From: Solirubrobacter deserti
GTDB lineage: Bacteria > Actinomycetota > Thermoleophilia > Solirubrobacterales > Solirubrobacteraceae
DNA: 64,000 bases
NCBI RefSeq assembly: GCF_027587175.1
Contig: NZ_JAPCID010000008.1
Location: 124,001-188,000, forward strand
Reading direction: 5' to 3'
A model generated the notes under the pieces. It saw only the letters and a program-made list of their open reading frames with translations, was not told the origin of the DNA and ran no database searches. Positions within the stretch are counted from its first letter, which is position 1, and every line of letters begins with the position of its first letter. The position numbers were made by a program, and so were the translations under genes. Of the stretch, positions 25,267 through 33,491 are shown piece by piece.

Positions 25267-26751
25267 ATGGTCCCACTCGGCCGCGCCACGCTCGCCGCCT
25301 GCGCGGAGCGCATCGCCACCCCCAGCTACGACCGCGCTCGGCTGACCGAAGGGGTCGTGCACATCGGCGTCGGCGGGTTCCACCGCGCGCATCAGGCCAT
25401 GTACCACGAGCGGCTGATGAGCCGCGGTGAGGCGCTCGACTGGGCGATCCGCGGGCTGGGGGTGCTGGAGGCCGACCGGCGCATGAAGGACGTGATGGAC
25501 GCGCAGGACGGGCTCTACACGCTGATCGTCAAGCACCCGGACGGCACGTTGGAGCCCGCCGCGATGGGCGCGATCGTGGGCTACGTGCTCGCGCCCGACG
25601 ACCCGCAGGCGGCGATCGAGGCGATGGCCGCGGCCTCGACCCGGATCGTGTCGCTGACGGTCACCGAGGGTGGCTACAACCTGCACCACGTCACGGGCGA
25701 GTTCGACGCAGACGCGCCTTCGATCGTCGCGGACCTGAGGCCCGGAGCCACGCCACGGACGACGTTCGGTCTCGTCACCGAGGCGCTGCGGCGGCGCCGG
25801 GACCGCGGGCTGGGTGCCTTCACGGTGATGTCGATGGACAACCTGGAGGGCAACGGCCACCTCGCCCGCCGCGCGTTCACCGCGTTCGCGCGCCTGCGCG
25901 ATCCGGCGCTCGGCGCCTGGGTCGGGGCCCACGTCCGGTTCCCGAACTCGATGGTCGACCGGATCACGCCGCAGACCACCGACGCAGACCGCGAGGCGCT
26001 GCGTGAGCGCTTCGGCGTCGACGACCGGTGGCCCGTGGTGTGCGAGCCGTACACGCAGTGGGTGCTGGAGGACGACTTCGCCTGCGGGCGCCCGCCCTAC
26101 GAGCACGCGGGCGTGCAGGTGGTGACCGACGTCCGTCCGTACGAGCTGATGAAGCTCCGGCTGCTGAACGCCGGCCACCAGGCGCTCGGCTACTTCGCGT
26201 ACCTGGCGGGCTACCGGTACGTCGACGAGGCGATGCGCGACCCGCTGCTGCGGCGCTTCGTGCGCGCGTACCTCGACGAGGAGGGCACCCCGGCGGTGCC
26301 GCCGGTGCCGAGCATCGACCTCGATGAGTACAAGGACGCCCTGATCGAGCGCTTCTCCAGCCCGGCGGTACGCGACACGATCCCGCGCCTGTGCGCGGAG
26401 AGCTCGGATCGCATCCCGAAGTTCCTGCTGCCCGTGGTCCGCGAGCGGCTCGCGGCGGGTGGGGAGATCAAGCGCTCCGCCGCGGTGCTGGCGGCGTGGG
26501 CCCGGTACGCGGAGGGCGTCGACGAACAGGGCGAGCCGATCGCGGTCGTCGACCGGCTGTCGGATCGCCTGACCGCGGCTGCGCGCCGTCAGCGGGAGGA
26601 CCCCGACGCGTTCATCGCGGACCGCGAGCTCTTCGGCGGCCTCGCCGACGACGAGCGCTTCGTCGCCGCCTACCGCTGGGCGCTGCGCTCACTGTACGAG
26701 CGCGGCGCGCGGGCCACGCTCGAGCGGATGGGCGCGCCTGACGACTCCTGA
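25267..26751 (+). CDS. Mannitol 2-dehydrogenase-family oxidoreductase (copy 2)
   Basis: A 494-residue polyol dehydrogenase of the long-chain mannitol 2-dehydrogenase family, NAD-dependent and cytoplasmic. HIGVGGFHRAHQAMYHERL marks the N-terminal Rossmann part, FTVMSMDNLEGNG the cofactor region, and ELMKLRLLNAGHQALGYFAY the catalytic Lys, Asn and His. It is closer to textbook mannitol 2-dehydrogenase than copy 1: GGYNLHH and PNSMVDRITPQTTDADRE are typical of that group. The frame is open from 25105, but the ATG at 25267 yields the normal N-terminus ending in PSYDR. The GC-rich DNA upstream encodes nothing recognisable. Sugar-alcohol metabolism is certain; the exact polyol is not. Confidence 0.9.
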   Translation: MVPLGRATLAACAERIATPSYDRARLTEGVVHIGVGGFHRAHQAMYHERLMSRGEALDWAIRGLGVLEADRRMKDVMDAQDGLYTLIVKHPDGTLEPAAMGAIVGYVLAPDDPQAAIEAMAAASTRIVSLTVTEGGYNLHHVTGEFDADAPSIVADLRPGATPRTTFGLVTEALRRRRDRGLGAFTVMSMDNLEGNGHLARRAFTAFARLRDPALGAWVGAHVRFPNSMVDRITPQTTDADREALRERFGVDDRWPVVCEPYTQWVLEDDFACGRPPYEHAGVQVVTDVRPYELMKLRLLNAGHQALGYFAYLAGYRYVDEAMRDPLLRRFVRAYLDEEGTPAVPPVPSIDLDEYKDALIERFSSPAVRDTIPRLCAESSDRIPKFLLPVVRERLAAGGEIKRSAAVLAAWARYAEGVDEQGEPIAVVDRLSDRLTAAARRQREDPDAFIADRELFGGLADDERFVAAYRWALRSLYERGARATLERMGAPDDS

Positions 26752-26835
26752 AGCGCGGGCGCGCGGCGCGCCGATCGGTCAGAAGGCTGTCGAGATCATC
26801 GTTGCCGAGCGCCTGCAGGCGGTAGGGGCACTGCG

Positions 26836-27978
26836 ATGAGCTCTCCTCGCATCCTCGTCGTCGGCGCCGGGCTGACCGGCTGCACGCTGGCGCACTGCTT
26901 CGCTCGCGCCGGCCTGGAGACGGTGCTGCTCGAGCGCGACGTGGTGCCGGGCGGGTTGATCCGATCCGAGCACCTGAACGGCGTGCTCTATGAGCCGCAC
27001 GGCTCGCACATCTTCCACACCGAGGACGAGGAGGTGTGGGAGCTCGCCAACGCGATGACGCCGTTCAACGACTACCGCCACCGCGTGGACATCCTCGCCG
27101 ACGGCAAGATCCTCAACTGGCCGATCCTGCTCTCGGACATCGACCGCCAGTCGCAGTCGCAGGACATCCACGCGCAGCTGGAGGAGCGCCGCGGCGTGGA
27201 CGCGGCCGCGCGTGCGCAGGCGGCGAACTTCGAGGAGTGGTGCCTCGAGCTGATGGGGCCGATCCTCTATGAGCGCTTCATCCGGCCGTACACGGAGAAG
27301 CAGTGGGGACGCCCCGCGCGCGAGCTGTCAGCGCAGTGGGCGCCCCGGCGCGTGTCGGTGCGCTGGGACAACGACCCGTACCTGTTCCCGGACCCGTTCC
27401 AGGGCTGGCCGGCGGGTCCGAACGGGTACACGGACCTGATCGACGGCCTGCTCGACGACCCGCGGATCATGCTGCACGTCAACGTCGACGTGACGCAGGA
27501 GAACCTCGACGCACACGCGCGCGAGCAGCGTGCCGACTGCATCGTCCTCACCTGCCCGCTCGACGTGTTCTGCGGCGAGCGGTTCGGCCGGCTCGACTGG
27601 CGCGGCATCGACGTGCGCAGCGTCTACGTCCCGCACAAGGACCTCGCGCAAGGCGCGATGGTCGTCAACTATCCCGGCGCCGAGTTCCCGTTCATCCGCA
27701 TCCACGAGACCAAGCACGCCTCCCGCCAGCGGTGCGAGGGCACCGTGCTCGGCTTCGAGTTCACCGGCGCGCCGACGCGCTACTACCCGATCGAGACCGA
27801 GCGCAACAGGACGCTCAACGACCGCTATCAGGCCGAGCTGCGCGAACAGGTGGGCGGCGAGAAGCTGTTCTTCGCGGGCCGGCTCGCGAACTACCGGTAC
27901 ATCGATATGGACGACTGCATGCGCCAGGCCATCGACGCCTCCGCCGAGGTCTTGGAGGCAGTCGGCGTGCATGCCTGA
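26836..27978 (+). CDS. glf: UDP-galactopyranose mutase
   Basis: A 380-residue flavoenzyme that turns UDP-galactopyranose into UDP-galactofuranose, the donor of furanose galactose for cell-surface glycans. The FAD-binding ILVVGAGLTGCTLAH is at the N-terminus. The family signatures YEPHGSHIFHT and FIRPYTEKQWGRPARELS follow, and then RVSVRWDNDPYLFPDPFQG and, near the end, FAGRLANYRYIDMDDCMRQA. Active-site Arg and Tyr positions look preserved. The length is normal. The next gene, a GH43 enzyme, begins inside its last eight bases, so the two form an operon. Some divergence from classic Glf leaves a small chance that it is a related NDP-sugar mutase. Confidence 0.9.
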   Translation: MSSPRILVVGAGLTGCTLAHCFARAGLETVLLERDVVPGGLIRSEHLNGVLYEPHGSHIFHTEDEEVWELANAMTPFNDYRHRVDILADGKILNWPILLSDIDRQSQSQDIHAQLEERRGVDAAARAQAANFEEWCLELMGPILYERFIRPYTEKQWGRPARELSAQWAPRRVSVRWDNDPYLFPDPFQGWPAGPNGYTDLIDGLLDDPRIMLHVNVDVTQENLDAHAREQRADCIVLTCPLDVFCGERFGRLDWRGIDVRSVYVPHKDLAQGAMVVNYPGAEFPFIRIHETKHASRQRCEGTVLGFEFTGAPTRYYPIETERNRTLNDRYQAELREQVGGEKLFFAGRLANYRYIDMDDCMRQAIDASAEVLEAVGVHA

Positions 27979-29452
27979 CGCGGGCCGGACGTTCGTCAAC
28001 CCCGTCATCACGGACGACCGTGGCGCCGACCACGGCGACCCGTTCGTGATCCGGCACCTGGGTGAGTACTTCCTCTACCACACGACCGACGACGGCGACC
28101 TCGGCGTGTCGGTCTGGCGCTCGGGCGACCTCGTGGACTGGGAGTTCGAGGGGCACGCGCTCGAGCCCCAGCCCGGCACCTGGGCCGAGACCGACCTGTG
28201 GGCGCCCGAGGTGAGGTACCACGCGGGCACGTTCTACATGTACGTGGCCGGCACCCGGATCCGGCCCGACGGGCACGGCGTCGAGAGCGCGCGCCGGCAG
28301 GGCGTCGCGCGTGCGGACAACCCGCTCGGGCCGTTCGTGCTCGACGACGCGCCGCTGGTCACCGACGTGTGGTCGATCGACGGGCACCCGTTCCAGGATG
28401 AGGACGGGTCGCTGTGGCTCTTCTACAACATCCGCACGGGCGCTACGCGCTTCGGCGACCAGCCCGGCAGCGGCAACGTGGTGGACCGCCTGGTCGGTCC
28501 GGCGGAGCTCGAGGGCAACCCCACGCCGGTCGCCTTCCCGAGCCAGCGCTGGGAAGGCTCGGCGGCCGGCGACGCCTACTGGAACGAGGGCTCGTGGGTG
28601 CTCAAGCGCCGCGGGCGCTACCACCAGCTGTACTCCGGCTCGCACTACCGCGACGCGACGTACGGCATCGGGCTCACCTCCGCGCGCACGCTGCGCGGGC
28701 CGTGGGTGAAGGACCCCGACCCGATCCTGCGCAGCGGCGAGCGGATCACCGGCCCGGGCCACCACAGCGTGATCCTCGCGCCCGACGGCGTCACCACCTA
28801 CGCCGTCTACCACGGCTACGACCGCGGGCAGCCCGGCCGCAAGGTCCACCTGGACCGCGTGCATTGGTGTGGAGACCGGCCCGTGATCGGCTCCGGCGCC
28901 GCCGTCGGGCACCCGACCGAGGACCCGCAGCCCGTGCCGCCCGGTCCCGTGCACGACGCGGCCGTGCCCTTCTGGCACGCCGACCTGTTCGTGCAGGGGC
29001 CGCGGCTGTCGATCGGCGAGCTGACGCTCGACCTGGACCCCTCGCCGCGCCCGTGGCGCGTGCGCATCAGCCAGGGCTGGCTCGGCATGCGGGTGTGGGT
29101 GGACGGCCGGTTGCGCCTGCAGACGCGCGGGCTGCACACGCCCGACCTGGCGTGCGACGGCGAGTTGCTCGAGTGCCGGGTCACGTCCCACGTGGAGGAC
29201 GAGGCGGTGCGGTGGCTGACGCCCGGAGAGGAGTTCGCGTGGCCGTGGGGTGGCACTGGGCCGTTCGAGCTGTCCCTGGCGGTCCGCGGCTCGGCGCGCG
29301 TGGTCGCGGGTGACGCGTCCACCGAGATCACGAGCCCTGTGGAACGCTTCGCCCTTGTCCGCCTGAACGTGCCCCGCGGCGCGGATGAGGTCGTCGTCAC
29401 GGGGCTCGACCGCGGCGCGGAGGTCACGGACATGGTCGTCACCGCCCGCTAG
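27971..29452 (+). CDS. Glycoside hydrolase family 43 enzyme
   Basis: A 493-residue five-bladed beta-propeller hydrolase of GH43 type, a group that removes arabinofuranose, xylose or galactose units. The catalytic base region HGDPFV is at residues 21-26, the middle Asp lies in WSIDGHPFQDEDGSLWLFYN and the acid Glu in the YWNEGSWVL region. A C-terminal domain of about 150 residues (from VPFWHADLF) is beta-rich and may bind sugar. No signal peptide is visible, so it may act inside the cell or leave by another route. Overlap of eight bases with UDP-galactopyranose mutase argues that both act on the same furanose-containing surface polymer. The exact substrate is open. Confidence 0.85.
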   Translation: MPDAGRTFVNPVITDDRGADHGDPFVIRHLGEYFLYHTTDDGDLGVSVWRSGDLVDWEFEGHALEPQPGTWAETDLWAPEVRYHAGTFYMYVAGTRIRPDGHGVESARRQGVARADNPLGPFVLDDAPLVTDVWSIDGHPFQDEDGSLWLFYNIRTGATRFGDQPGSGNVVDRLVGPAELEGNPTPVAFPSQRWEGSAAGDAYWNEGSWVLKRRGRYHQLYSGSHYRDATYGIGLTSARTLRGPWVKDPDPILRSGERITGPGHHSVILAPDGVTTYAVYHGYDRGQPGRKVHLDRVHWCGDRPVIGSGAAVGHPTEDPQPVPPGPVHDAAVPFWHADLFVQGPRLSIGELTLDLDPSPRPWRVRISQGWLGMRVWVDGRLRLQTRGLHTPDLACDGELLECRVTSHVEDEAVRWLTPGEEFAWPWGGTGPFELSLAVRGSARVVAGDASTEITSPVERFALVRLNVPRGADEVVVTGLDRGAEVTDMVVTAR

Positions 29453-29548
29453 CTGAGCTCCTTGCACGGGGGTGCCGCCGCCGCGCGCGGGATCGTATAG
29501 TGATCAGGCTTCGTTCAGCGATCGCGGGTTGCAAAGGAGCGTGGCTCG

Positions 29549-30481
29549 ATGGGGAAGGACGTCGAGCGGATCGACGGGGCGCGGTCGCCGACCGCGGACT
29601 CGGACGCTGCGCGTGCTCTCGACGCACCCGCGCGCTGGGCGCCGGGGCTGCCTCTCCTGCCCGCGCAGGTGCTGGCGCTGCAGCGCACCGCGGGCAACGC
29701 AGCGGTCTGTCGGATGATGGCCCCGGAGGCGACGAGGCGCATCCTCGTCGAAGAGAACGGGGAAGTGAGCGAGCGCGTCGTCGCGGAGGACGACATGGGC
29801 CGGTATCGCCCGGTGAGCGCGCAACGGTGGAGAAGTGCTTTCCTTCCGGCCGCTCTCAACACCAACCTCGGCCACGTCTACGAGGAGATCCCACGCGCTG
29901 AAGTAGGAGATGCGTCGCAAATCGGCGGCACGGAGCGGACCAGCCTGCACCTGAAATGGGTGGATCTGGTCGCCAACAAGAACCAGTGGAAGGCGCTGCT
30001 GGCAATGCGGCAACTCGAGCGACTCGAGCTCAGCCATTGCACGCTTCCCGCGGAATGGCCGGCGGCGATGCTGCAGCTGCCGAAGCTGACCTATCTGGCC
30101 GTGTACTCGCCGAAGAAGGCTGCGACGCCGAGCGACAACCTCGAGTCCCTGCGGTCCCTGCCGCTGCAGGTGCTGCGTCTGGTGCAGTGCTCGTTCATGA
30201 CGGTCGAGTGCTACCGAGCGCTCACGGGGATGAACCTCGCCTATCTCGATCTCAATCGCACGGTGACCAAGGAGAAAGCGCCCGGCACGAAGATCGAGCA
30301 GAAGACCGAGGGCGGGGAGATCGTCAAGATGCTCGAGCCGGGTGGGCTGGACCGAGGCGTCATGGAGGCCCTGAAGGCGTTGGCCCACCGGCTGGAGACG
30401 CTCAACGTGAAGGCGTGTTCCGCGCTGACGGAGCAGGACAAGGCCGAGCTGCAGGCCGGCAAATGCCAGGTCGAGTTCTAG
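29549..30481 (+). CDS. LALQRTAGNAA protein with leucine-rich-repeat-like domain
   Basis: A 310-residue product from an ATG with AAAGGAG upstream. Residues 1-38 are disordered and VLALQRTAGNAAVCRMM lies at 41-57, sharing a 12-residue identical core with the gene at 17973. The peptide type is that seen in actinobacterial proteins linked to contractile injection systems. From about 130 to 290 the chain has Leu-rich repeats: LERLELSHCTLPAEWPA, LPKLTYLAVYS, LQVLRLVQCS, and LETLNVKACSALTEQ near the end. The repeat looks like a short LRR fold used for protein binding. No signal peptide or membrane span is present. It stands alone, with a perfect palindrome after it. It could be an injected or surface binding protein. 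Unproven. Confidence 0.7.
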   Translation: MGKDVERIDGARSPTADSDAARALDAPARWAPGLPLLPAQVLALQRTAGNAAVCRMMAPEATRRILVEENGEVSERVVAEDDMGRYRPVSAQRWRSAFLPAALNTNLGHVYEEIPRAEVGDASQIGGTERTSLHLKWVDLVANKNQWKALLAMRQLERLELSHCTLPAEWPAAMLQLPKLTYLAVYSPKKAATPSDNLESLRSLPLQVLRLVQCSFMTVECYRALTGMNLAYLDLNRTVTKEKAPGTKIEQKTEGGEIVKMLEPGGLDRGVMEALKALAHRLETLNVKACSALTEQDKAELQAGKCQVEF

Positions 30482-30538
30482 TGCCACGCAGCAGCGGGCA
30501 CGCGCGTCGGCGCTCGCGCGCCTGCGCTGAAGTGCCCA

Positions 30539-30570
30539 CGGCGTGGCGAGCAGCGCTGCTCGCCACGCCG
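30539..30570. terminator. 32-bp perfect palindrome between convergent genes
   Basis: Bases 30539-30554 (CGGCGTGGCGAGCAGC) are the exact reverse complement of 30555-30570, with no loop. It lies between the ends of the LRR gene and the convergent EEP gene and is well placed to be a two-way terminator, although no T-run follows. Confidence 0.7.
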
Positions 30571-30589
30571 GGGCTCGATCCCGTGACGG

Positions 30590-31462
30590 CTACGGCAGTT
30601 GCAGGTGCGCCTGCACGGGCAGGTGGTCGCTCGGGAACTGGCCGTTGCGCGCGTAGGTGTTGATCGACGCGGCGCGCACGGTCACGTACGGCGTGGCCAG
30701 GATCCAGTCGATCCGGTCGCCGTCGGGCGTGAGCGGGCGGTAGCCATGGAAGGTGCCGAACAGCGGGCTGCGGCGCTTGGCCAGGTCCCACGTGTCCTCG
30801 AACGGCCCGTTGGTCACGAGCGTGTCGTAGACGGTCAGGCCGGGCTTGGCGGCTTCATTGAAATCGCCCGTCGCGATCACGGGCACGTTCGGCGCGAACT
30901 GCTCGGTCATCTTCTGCAGGACGAGCCGGGCCGAGTTGGCGCGGGCCGTGGCGTCGAAGGCCTCGAAGTGCGTGTTGAGCAGGTAGAACTGCTTGTTCGT
31001 GCGCTGGTCGAGGAACTTGATCCAGGTGACCATGCGCGGGCAGCAGCCGGGCCAGGTCTTGGAGCCGACGACGTTCGGCGTGTCGGACAGCCAGTAGTGG
31101 TCGTACTCGAGCGGCTCCAGGCGGCGCGAGTCGTAGAACACCTGCATGGCCTCGCCACGCGAGCCGCCCTCGCGCCCCAGTCCGATCGAGTCGTAGTGGG
31201 TCGGCAGGTCGACCTGGATGTCGCGCAGCTGGCGGTACAACCCTTCCTGCGTGCCGATGATGTCGGGCTTCTCGGCGCGCAGCAGCTCGCGCATGACGGG
31301 CCGGCGATCGGCCCAGGGGTTCGGCGGGGTATCGCTCGCGTAGCGCAGGTTGAACGACATCACGTGCAGCTCGTTGGCACGCTGCGCGGACGCCACGGAC
31401 GGGATCGCGAGCAGCGCTCCCAGCAGCGCCGCAGCCGCGAGAACGGTGCGAAGTGCAGACAT
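30590..31462 (-). CDS. Secreted endonuclease/exonuclease/phosphatase-family protein
   Basis: A 290-residue protein with a signal peptide (about 1-26, ending ASVASAQ) and one EEP-fold domain, a metal-dependent phosphodiesterase fold shared by DNase I-like and sphingomyelinase-like enzymes. Family residues are in order: VMSFNLRYAS, IIGTQEGLYRQL (metal Glu), LLNTHFEAFD, VIATGDFNEAAKPG, RIDWILAT and SDHLPVQAHL with the catalytic His at the end. The ATG at 31462 has GGGAGGCAAC directly upstream. In many actinobacteria similar proteins act outside the cell on phosphate diesters or nucleic acids. The target here is unknown. It points away from the OsmC gene across a 236-base divergent region. Confidence 0.88.
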   Translation of the reverse strand: MSALRTVLAAAALLGALLAIPSVASAQRANELHVMSFNLRYASDTPPNPWADRRPVMRELLRAEKPDIIGTQEGLYRQLRDIQVDLPTHYDSIGLGREGGSRGEAMQVFYDSRRLEPLEYDHYWLSDTPNVVGSKTWPGCCPRMVTWIKFLDQRTNKQFYLLNTHFEAFDATARANSARLVLQKMTEQFAPNVPVIATGDFNEAAKPGLTVYDTLVTNGPFEDTWDLAKRRSPLFGTFHGYRPLTPDGDRIDWILATPYVTVRAASINTYARNGQFPSDHLPVQAHLQLP

Positions 31463-31541
31463 GTTGCCTCCCGGGACATGTCGGTATGGACGGTGCGCGG
31501 CGACCGTAGCCGCGACCCGTCGCGGTAGATGTGAGAGCTGT

Positions 31542-31558
31542 GTGATCGGTCAGATCAC
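31542..31558. promoter_or_regulatory. GTGATC-N5-GATCAC palindrome
   Basis: A perfect six-base inverted repeat around five bases (GTGATC GGTCA GATCAC), 80 bases before the EEP start and 140 before the OsmC start. It has the look of a dimer-binding operator that could control one or both genes. Confidence 0.45.
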
Positions 31559-31631
31559 GACCGCTGGTCCGCGTCAACAGAAAACCCCAGGGTGCGGTCC
31601 CGATTGGCGGGGTGCCGTCCACCAGCTACGG

Positions 31632-31661
31632 TTGCTTCGCGGCTGTTTTTCAGGGTAACCT
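31632..31661 (+). promoter_or_regulatory. Possible OsmC promoter
   Basis: TTGCTT (31632-31637) and TAACCT (31656-31661) lie 18 bases apart in an unusually T-rich patch upstream of the OsmC start. They resemble weak -35 and -10 boxes. Only the pattern supports this. Confidence 0.3.
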
Positions 31662-31698
31662 GATCGCGTTTGAAGCCATTGGCGACGAGGAGTTATTG

Positions 31699-32259
31699 AT
31701 GAGCACCACCGAGTCTGCAGCGGACAACGGCGTCAACACCCAGGCGCTCCTGGACGCCCGCGCGGCGCTCAGCGACGCGCCGGAGGCGGCCAAGTTCACC
31801 TGGCGCGCGACGAACGAGTGGCTGCGCGGCACGCACAGCCGCACGACGATCCAGCAGTACAGCGGGCTCGGCGCCGACCACAACCACAAGTCGACGTTCG
31901 AGTACGACGCCGACCATCCCGAGGTCTTCGCGGCCGAGGATCAGGCGCCGACGCCGGTCGAGTTCCTGCTCGTCGGCCTGTCGAGCTGCCTGACGGCGGG
32001 TGTCGCGGCGGTCGCGCAGAACCGCGGCATCCAGCTCAACTCGGTCAAGGCGACGGTCGAGGGCGACATGAACATCCTCGGCATCCTCGGTGCCGATCCC
32101 GAGGTGCGCAACGGGTACAACAACATCCGCGTCAACTTCGAGATCGACGCGGACGCGGACGCCGACGAGGTCGCGGCGCTGGTCGCGCAGTCGCAGAAGC
32201 GCTCGGCCGTGTTCGACGCGCTGACGAACCCGACGAACGTGTCGGTGACGGTCAACTGA
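31699..32259 (+). CDS. OsmC-family protein with a single cysteine
   Basis: A 186-residue OsmC/Ohr-fold protein, a group that reduces organic peroxides with a pair of cysteines. The first cysteine block LLVGLSSCLTAGVAAVA is clear, near residue 98. The second cysteine is absent: the matching part reads AQSQKRSAVFDALTNPTNVSV. A subgroup of OsmC-like proteins has this SPVYDTLTNP-type sequence, so the loss may be a family trait and not a defect. The ATG at 31699 has GAGGAG upstream. The flavin monooxygenase that follows starts inside its stop codon, so the pair work together, perhaps in thiol or peroxide handling. Confidence 0.85.
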   Translation: MSTTESAADNGVNTQALLDARAALSDAPEAAKFTWRATNEWLRGTHSRTTIQQYSGLGADHNHKSTFEYDADHPEVFAAEDQAPTPVEFLLVGLSSCLTAGVAAVAQNRGIQLNSVKATVEGDMNILGILGADPEVRNGYNNIRVNFEIDADADADEVAALVAQSQKRSAVFDALTNPTNVSVTVN

Positions 32260-33491
32260 GCGTCGCGCGCATCCCCGTCGTCATCGTCGGGGCCGGGCAC
32301 TCTGGCCTCGCGGTGAGCCGGGTGCTGTCGGAGCAGTCGATCGAGCACGTCGTCCTGGAGCGGGGCGAGGTCGCGAACACGTGGAAGACCGAGCGCTGGG
32401 ACTCGCTGCGTCTGCTCACGCCGAACTGGCTCACGCGGCTGCCCGGGCTCGCCTACGACGGCGAGGACCCGGACGGCTTCATGGCCGTCTCCGAGCTGGT
32501 CGAGTTCCTCGAGCGCTACGCGGGGCACGTCGACGCGCCCGTGCGCACCGGCACGACCGTCACGCGGATCTTCAGCGACGATGACGACTACCGGGTCGAG
32601 ACGGACGCGGGCACGTGGGCCGCGTCCGCGGTCGTGCTCGCCAGCGGCGCGTTCAACCGGCCGCACGTGCCGGCGGTGGCGGAGTCGCTGCCGGCTCAGC
32701 TCGACCAGGTCACCCCGCTCGACTACAAGCGACCGGAGCAGCTGCGCGACGGCCGCGTGCTCGTGGTCGGCGCGTCGGCGACGGGCCTGCAGCTCGCGGA
32801 CGAGCTGCTGCGCTCCGGGCGCGAGGTGACCGTCGCGGTCGGCGAACACGTGCGCATGCCGCGGACGTACCGCGGCCGGGACATCATGCATTGGCTGGAC
32901 CAGATCGGCCGGCTGGACGAGCGCTACGACGAGGTCGACGACCTCATCCGCGCGCGGCACGTGCCGTCCCCGCAGCTGGTCGGCACACCCGACCGTGCCG
33001 ACCTCGACCTCAACGCGCTCACGGACCGCGGCGCGGCGCTCGTCGGCCGCCTCGGCGCGGTCAACGACGGCAAGGCCGCGTTCGCCGGCTCACTCGGCAA
33101 CGTGTGCAACCTCGCCGACCTCAAGCTCAAGCGCCTGCTCAAGACGATCGACCAGTGGGGCGGATTCGACGAGGGTGAGCGGCCCGAGCCGACCCGCGTC
33201 GACGCGACGCCGCGCGTGCTGATCGACCTCGTCGCGGAGGGTTACGACACCGTGCTGTGGGCCACCGGCTTCCGCGCCGACTACTCGTGGCTCGACCTCG
33301 ACGTCCTCGACCGCAAGGGTGAGATCCGCCACGACGGCGGCGTCGTCCGCAACGCGCCCGGGCTCTACCGCGTCGGCCTGAACTTCCTGCGCCGGCGCAA
33401 GTCGAGCTTCATCCACGGCGCCGAGGACGACGCGCGCGAGCTCGTCGACCACCTGCTCGCGACCAGCCTCAGCAGCGCTTCTGCGGCGTAG
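32256..33491 (+). CDS. Flavin-dependent monooxygenase-like protein, likely CTG start
   Basis: About 411 residues of the FMO/CzcO-type flavoprotein group. FAD is bound at VVIVGAGHSGLAV (GAGHSG at 12-17) and NADPH at VVGASATGLQLADEL (GASATG at 172-177). VLWATGFRADYSWLD near the end is the usual ATG motif. The FAD loop begins 11 residues from the frame's likely start, yet no ATG, GTG or TTG lies between it and far upstream. The only candidate start is CTG at 32256, overlapping the OsmC stop as CTGA, which gives LSVARIPVVIVGAG. Coupled translation from CTG is therefore likely. It converges on a secreted-protein gene and overlaps its end by 23 bases. Confidence 0.85.
   Translation: MSVARIPVVIVGAGHSGLAVSRVLSEQSIEHVVLERGEVANTWKTERWDSLRLLTPNWLTRLPGLAYDGEDPDGFMAVSELVEFLERYAGHVDAPVRTGTTVTRIFSDDDDYRVETDAGTWAASAVVLASGAFNRPHVPAVAESLPAQLDQVTPLDYKRPEQLRDGRVLVVGASATGLQLADELLRSGREVTVAVGEHVRMPRTYRGRDIMHWLDQIGRLDERYDEVDDLIRARHVPSPQLVGTPDRADLDLNALTDRGAALVGRLGAVNDGKAAFAGSLGNVCNLADLKLKRLLKTIDQWGGFDEGERPEPTRVDATPRVLIDLVAEGYDTVLWATGFRADYSWLDLDVLDRKGEIRHDGGVVRNAPGLYRVGLNFLRRRKSSFIHGAEDDARELVDHLLATSLSSASAA

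Noticed and set aside
25086-25319. A 77-codon minus-strand gene in the divergent gap
   Set aside because: Composition is random for high-GC DNA and it runs into the start of the well-supported mannitol-dehydrogenase gene.
17973-30481. A full contractile injection system in the window
   Set aside because: Only the two peptide-tagged proteins are present; no sheath, tube, baseplate or AAA ATPase gene is seen.
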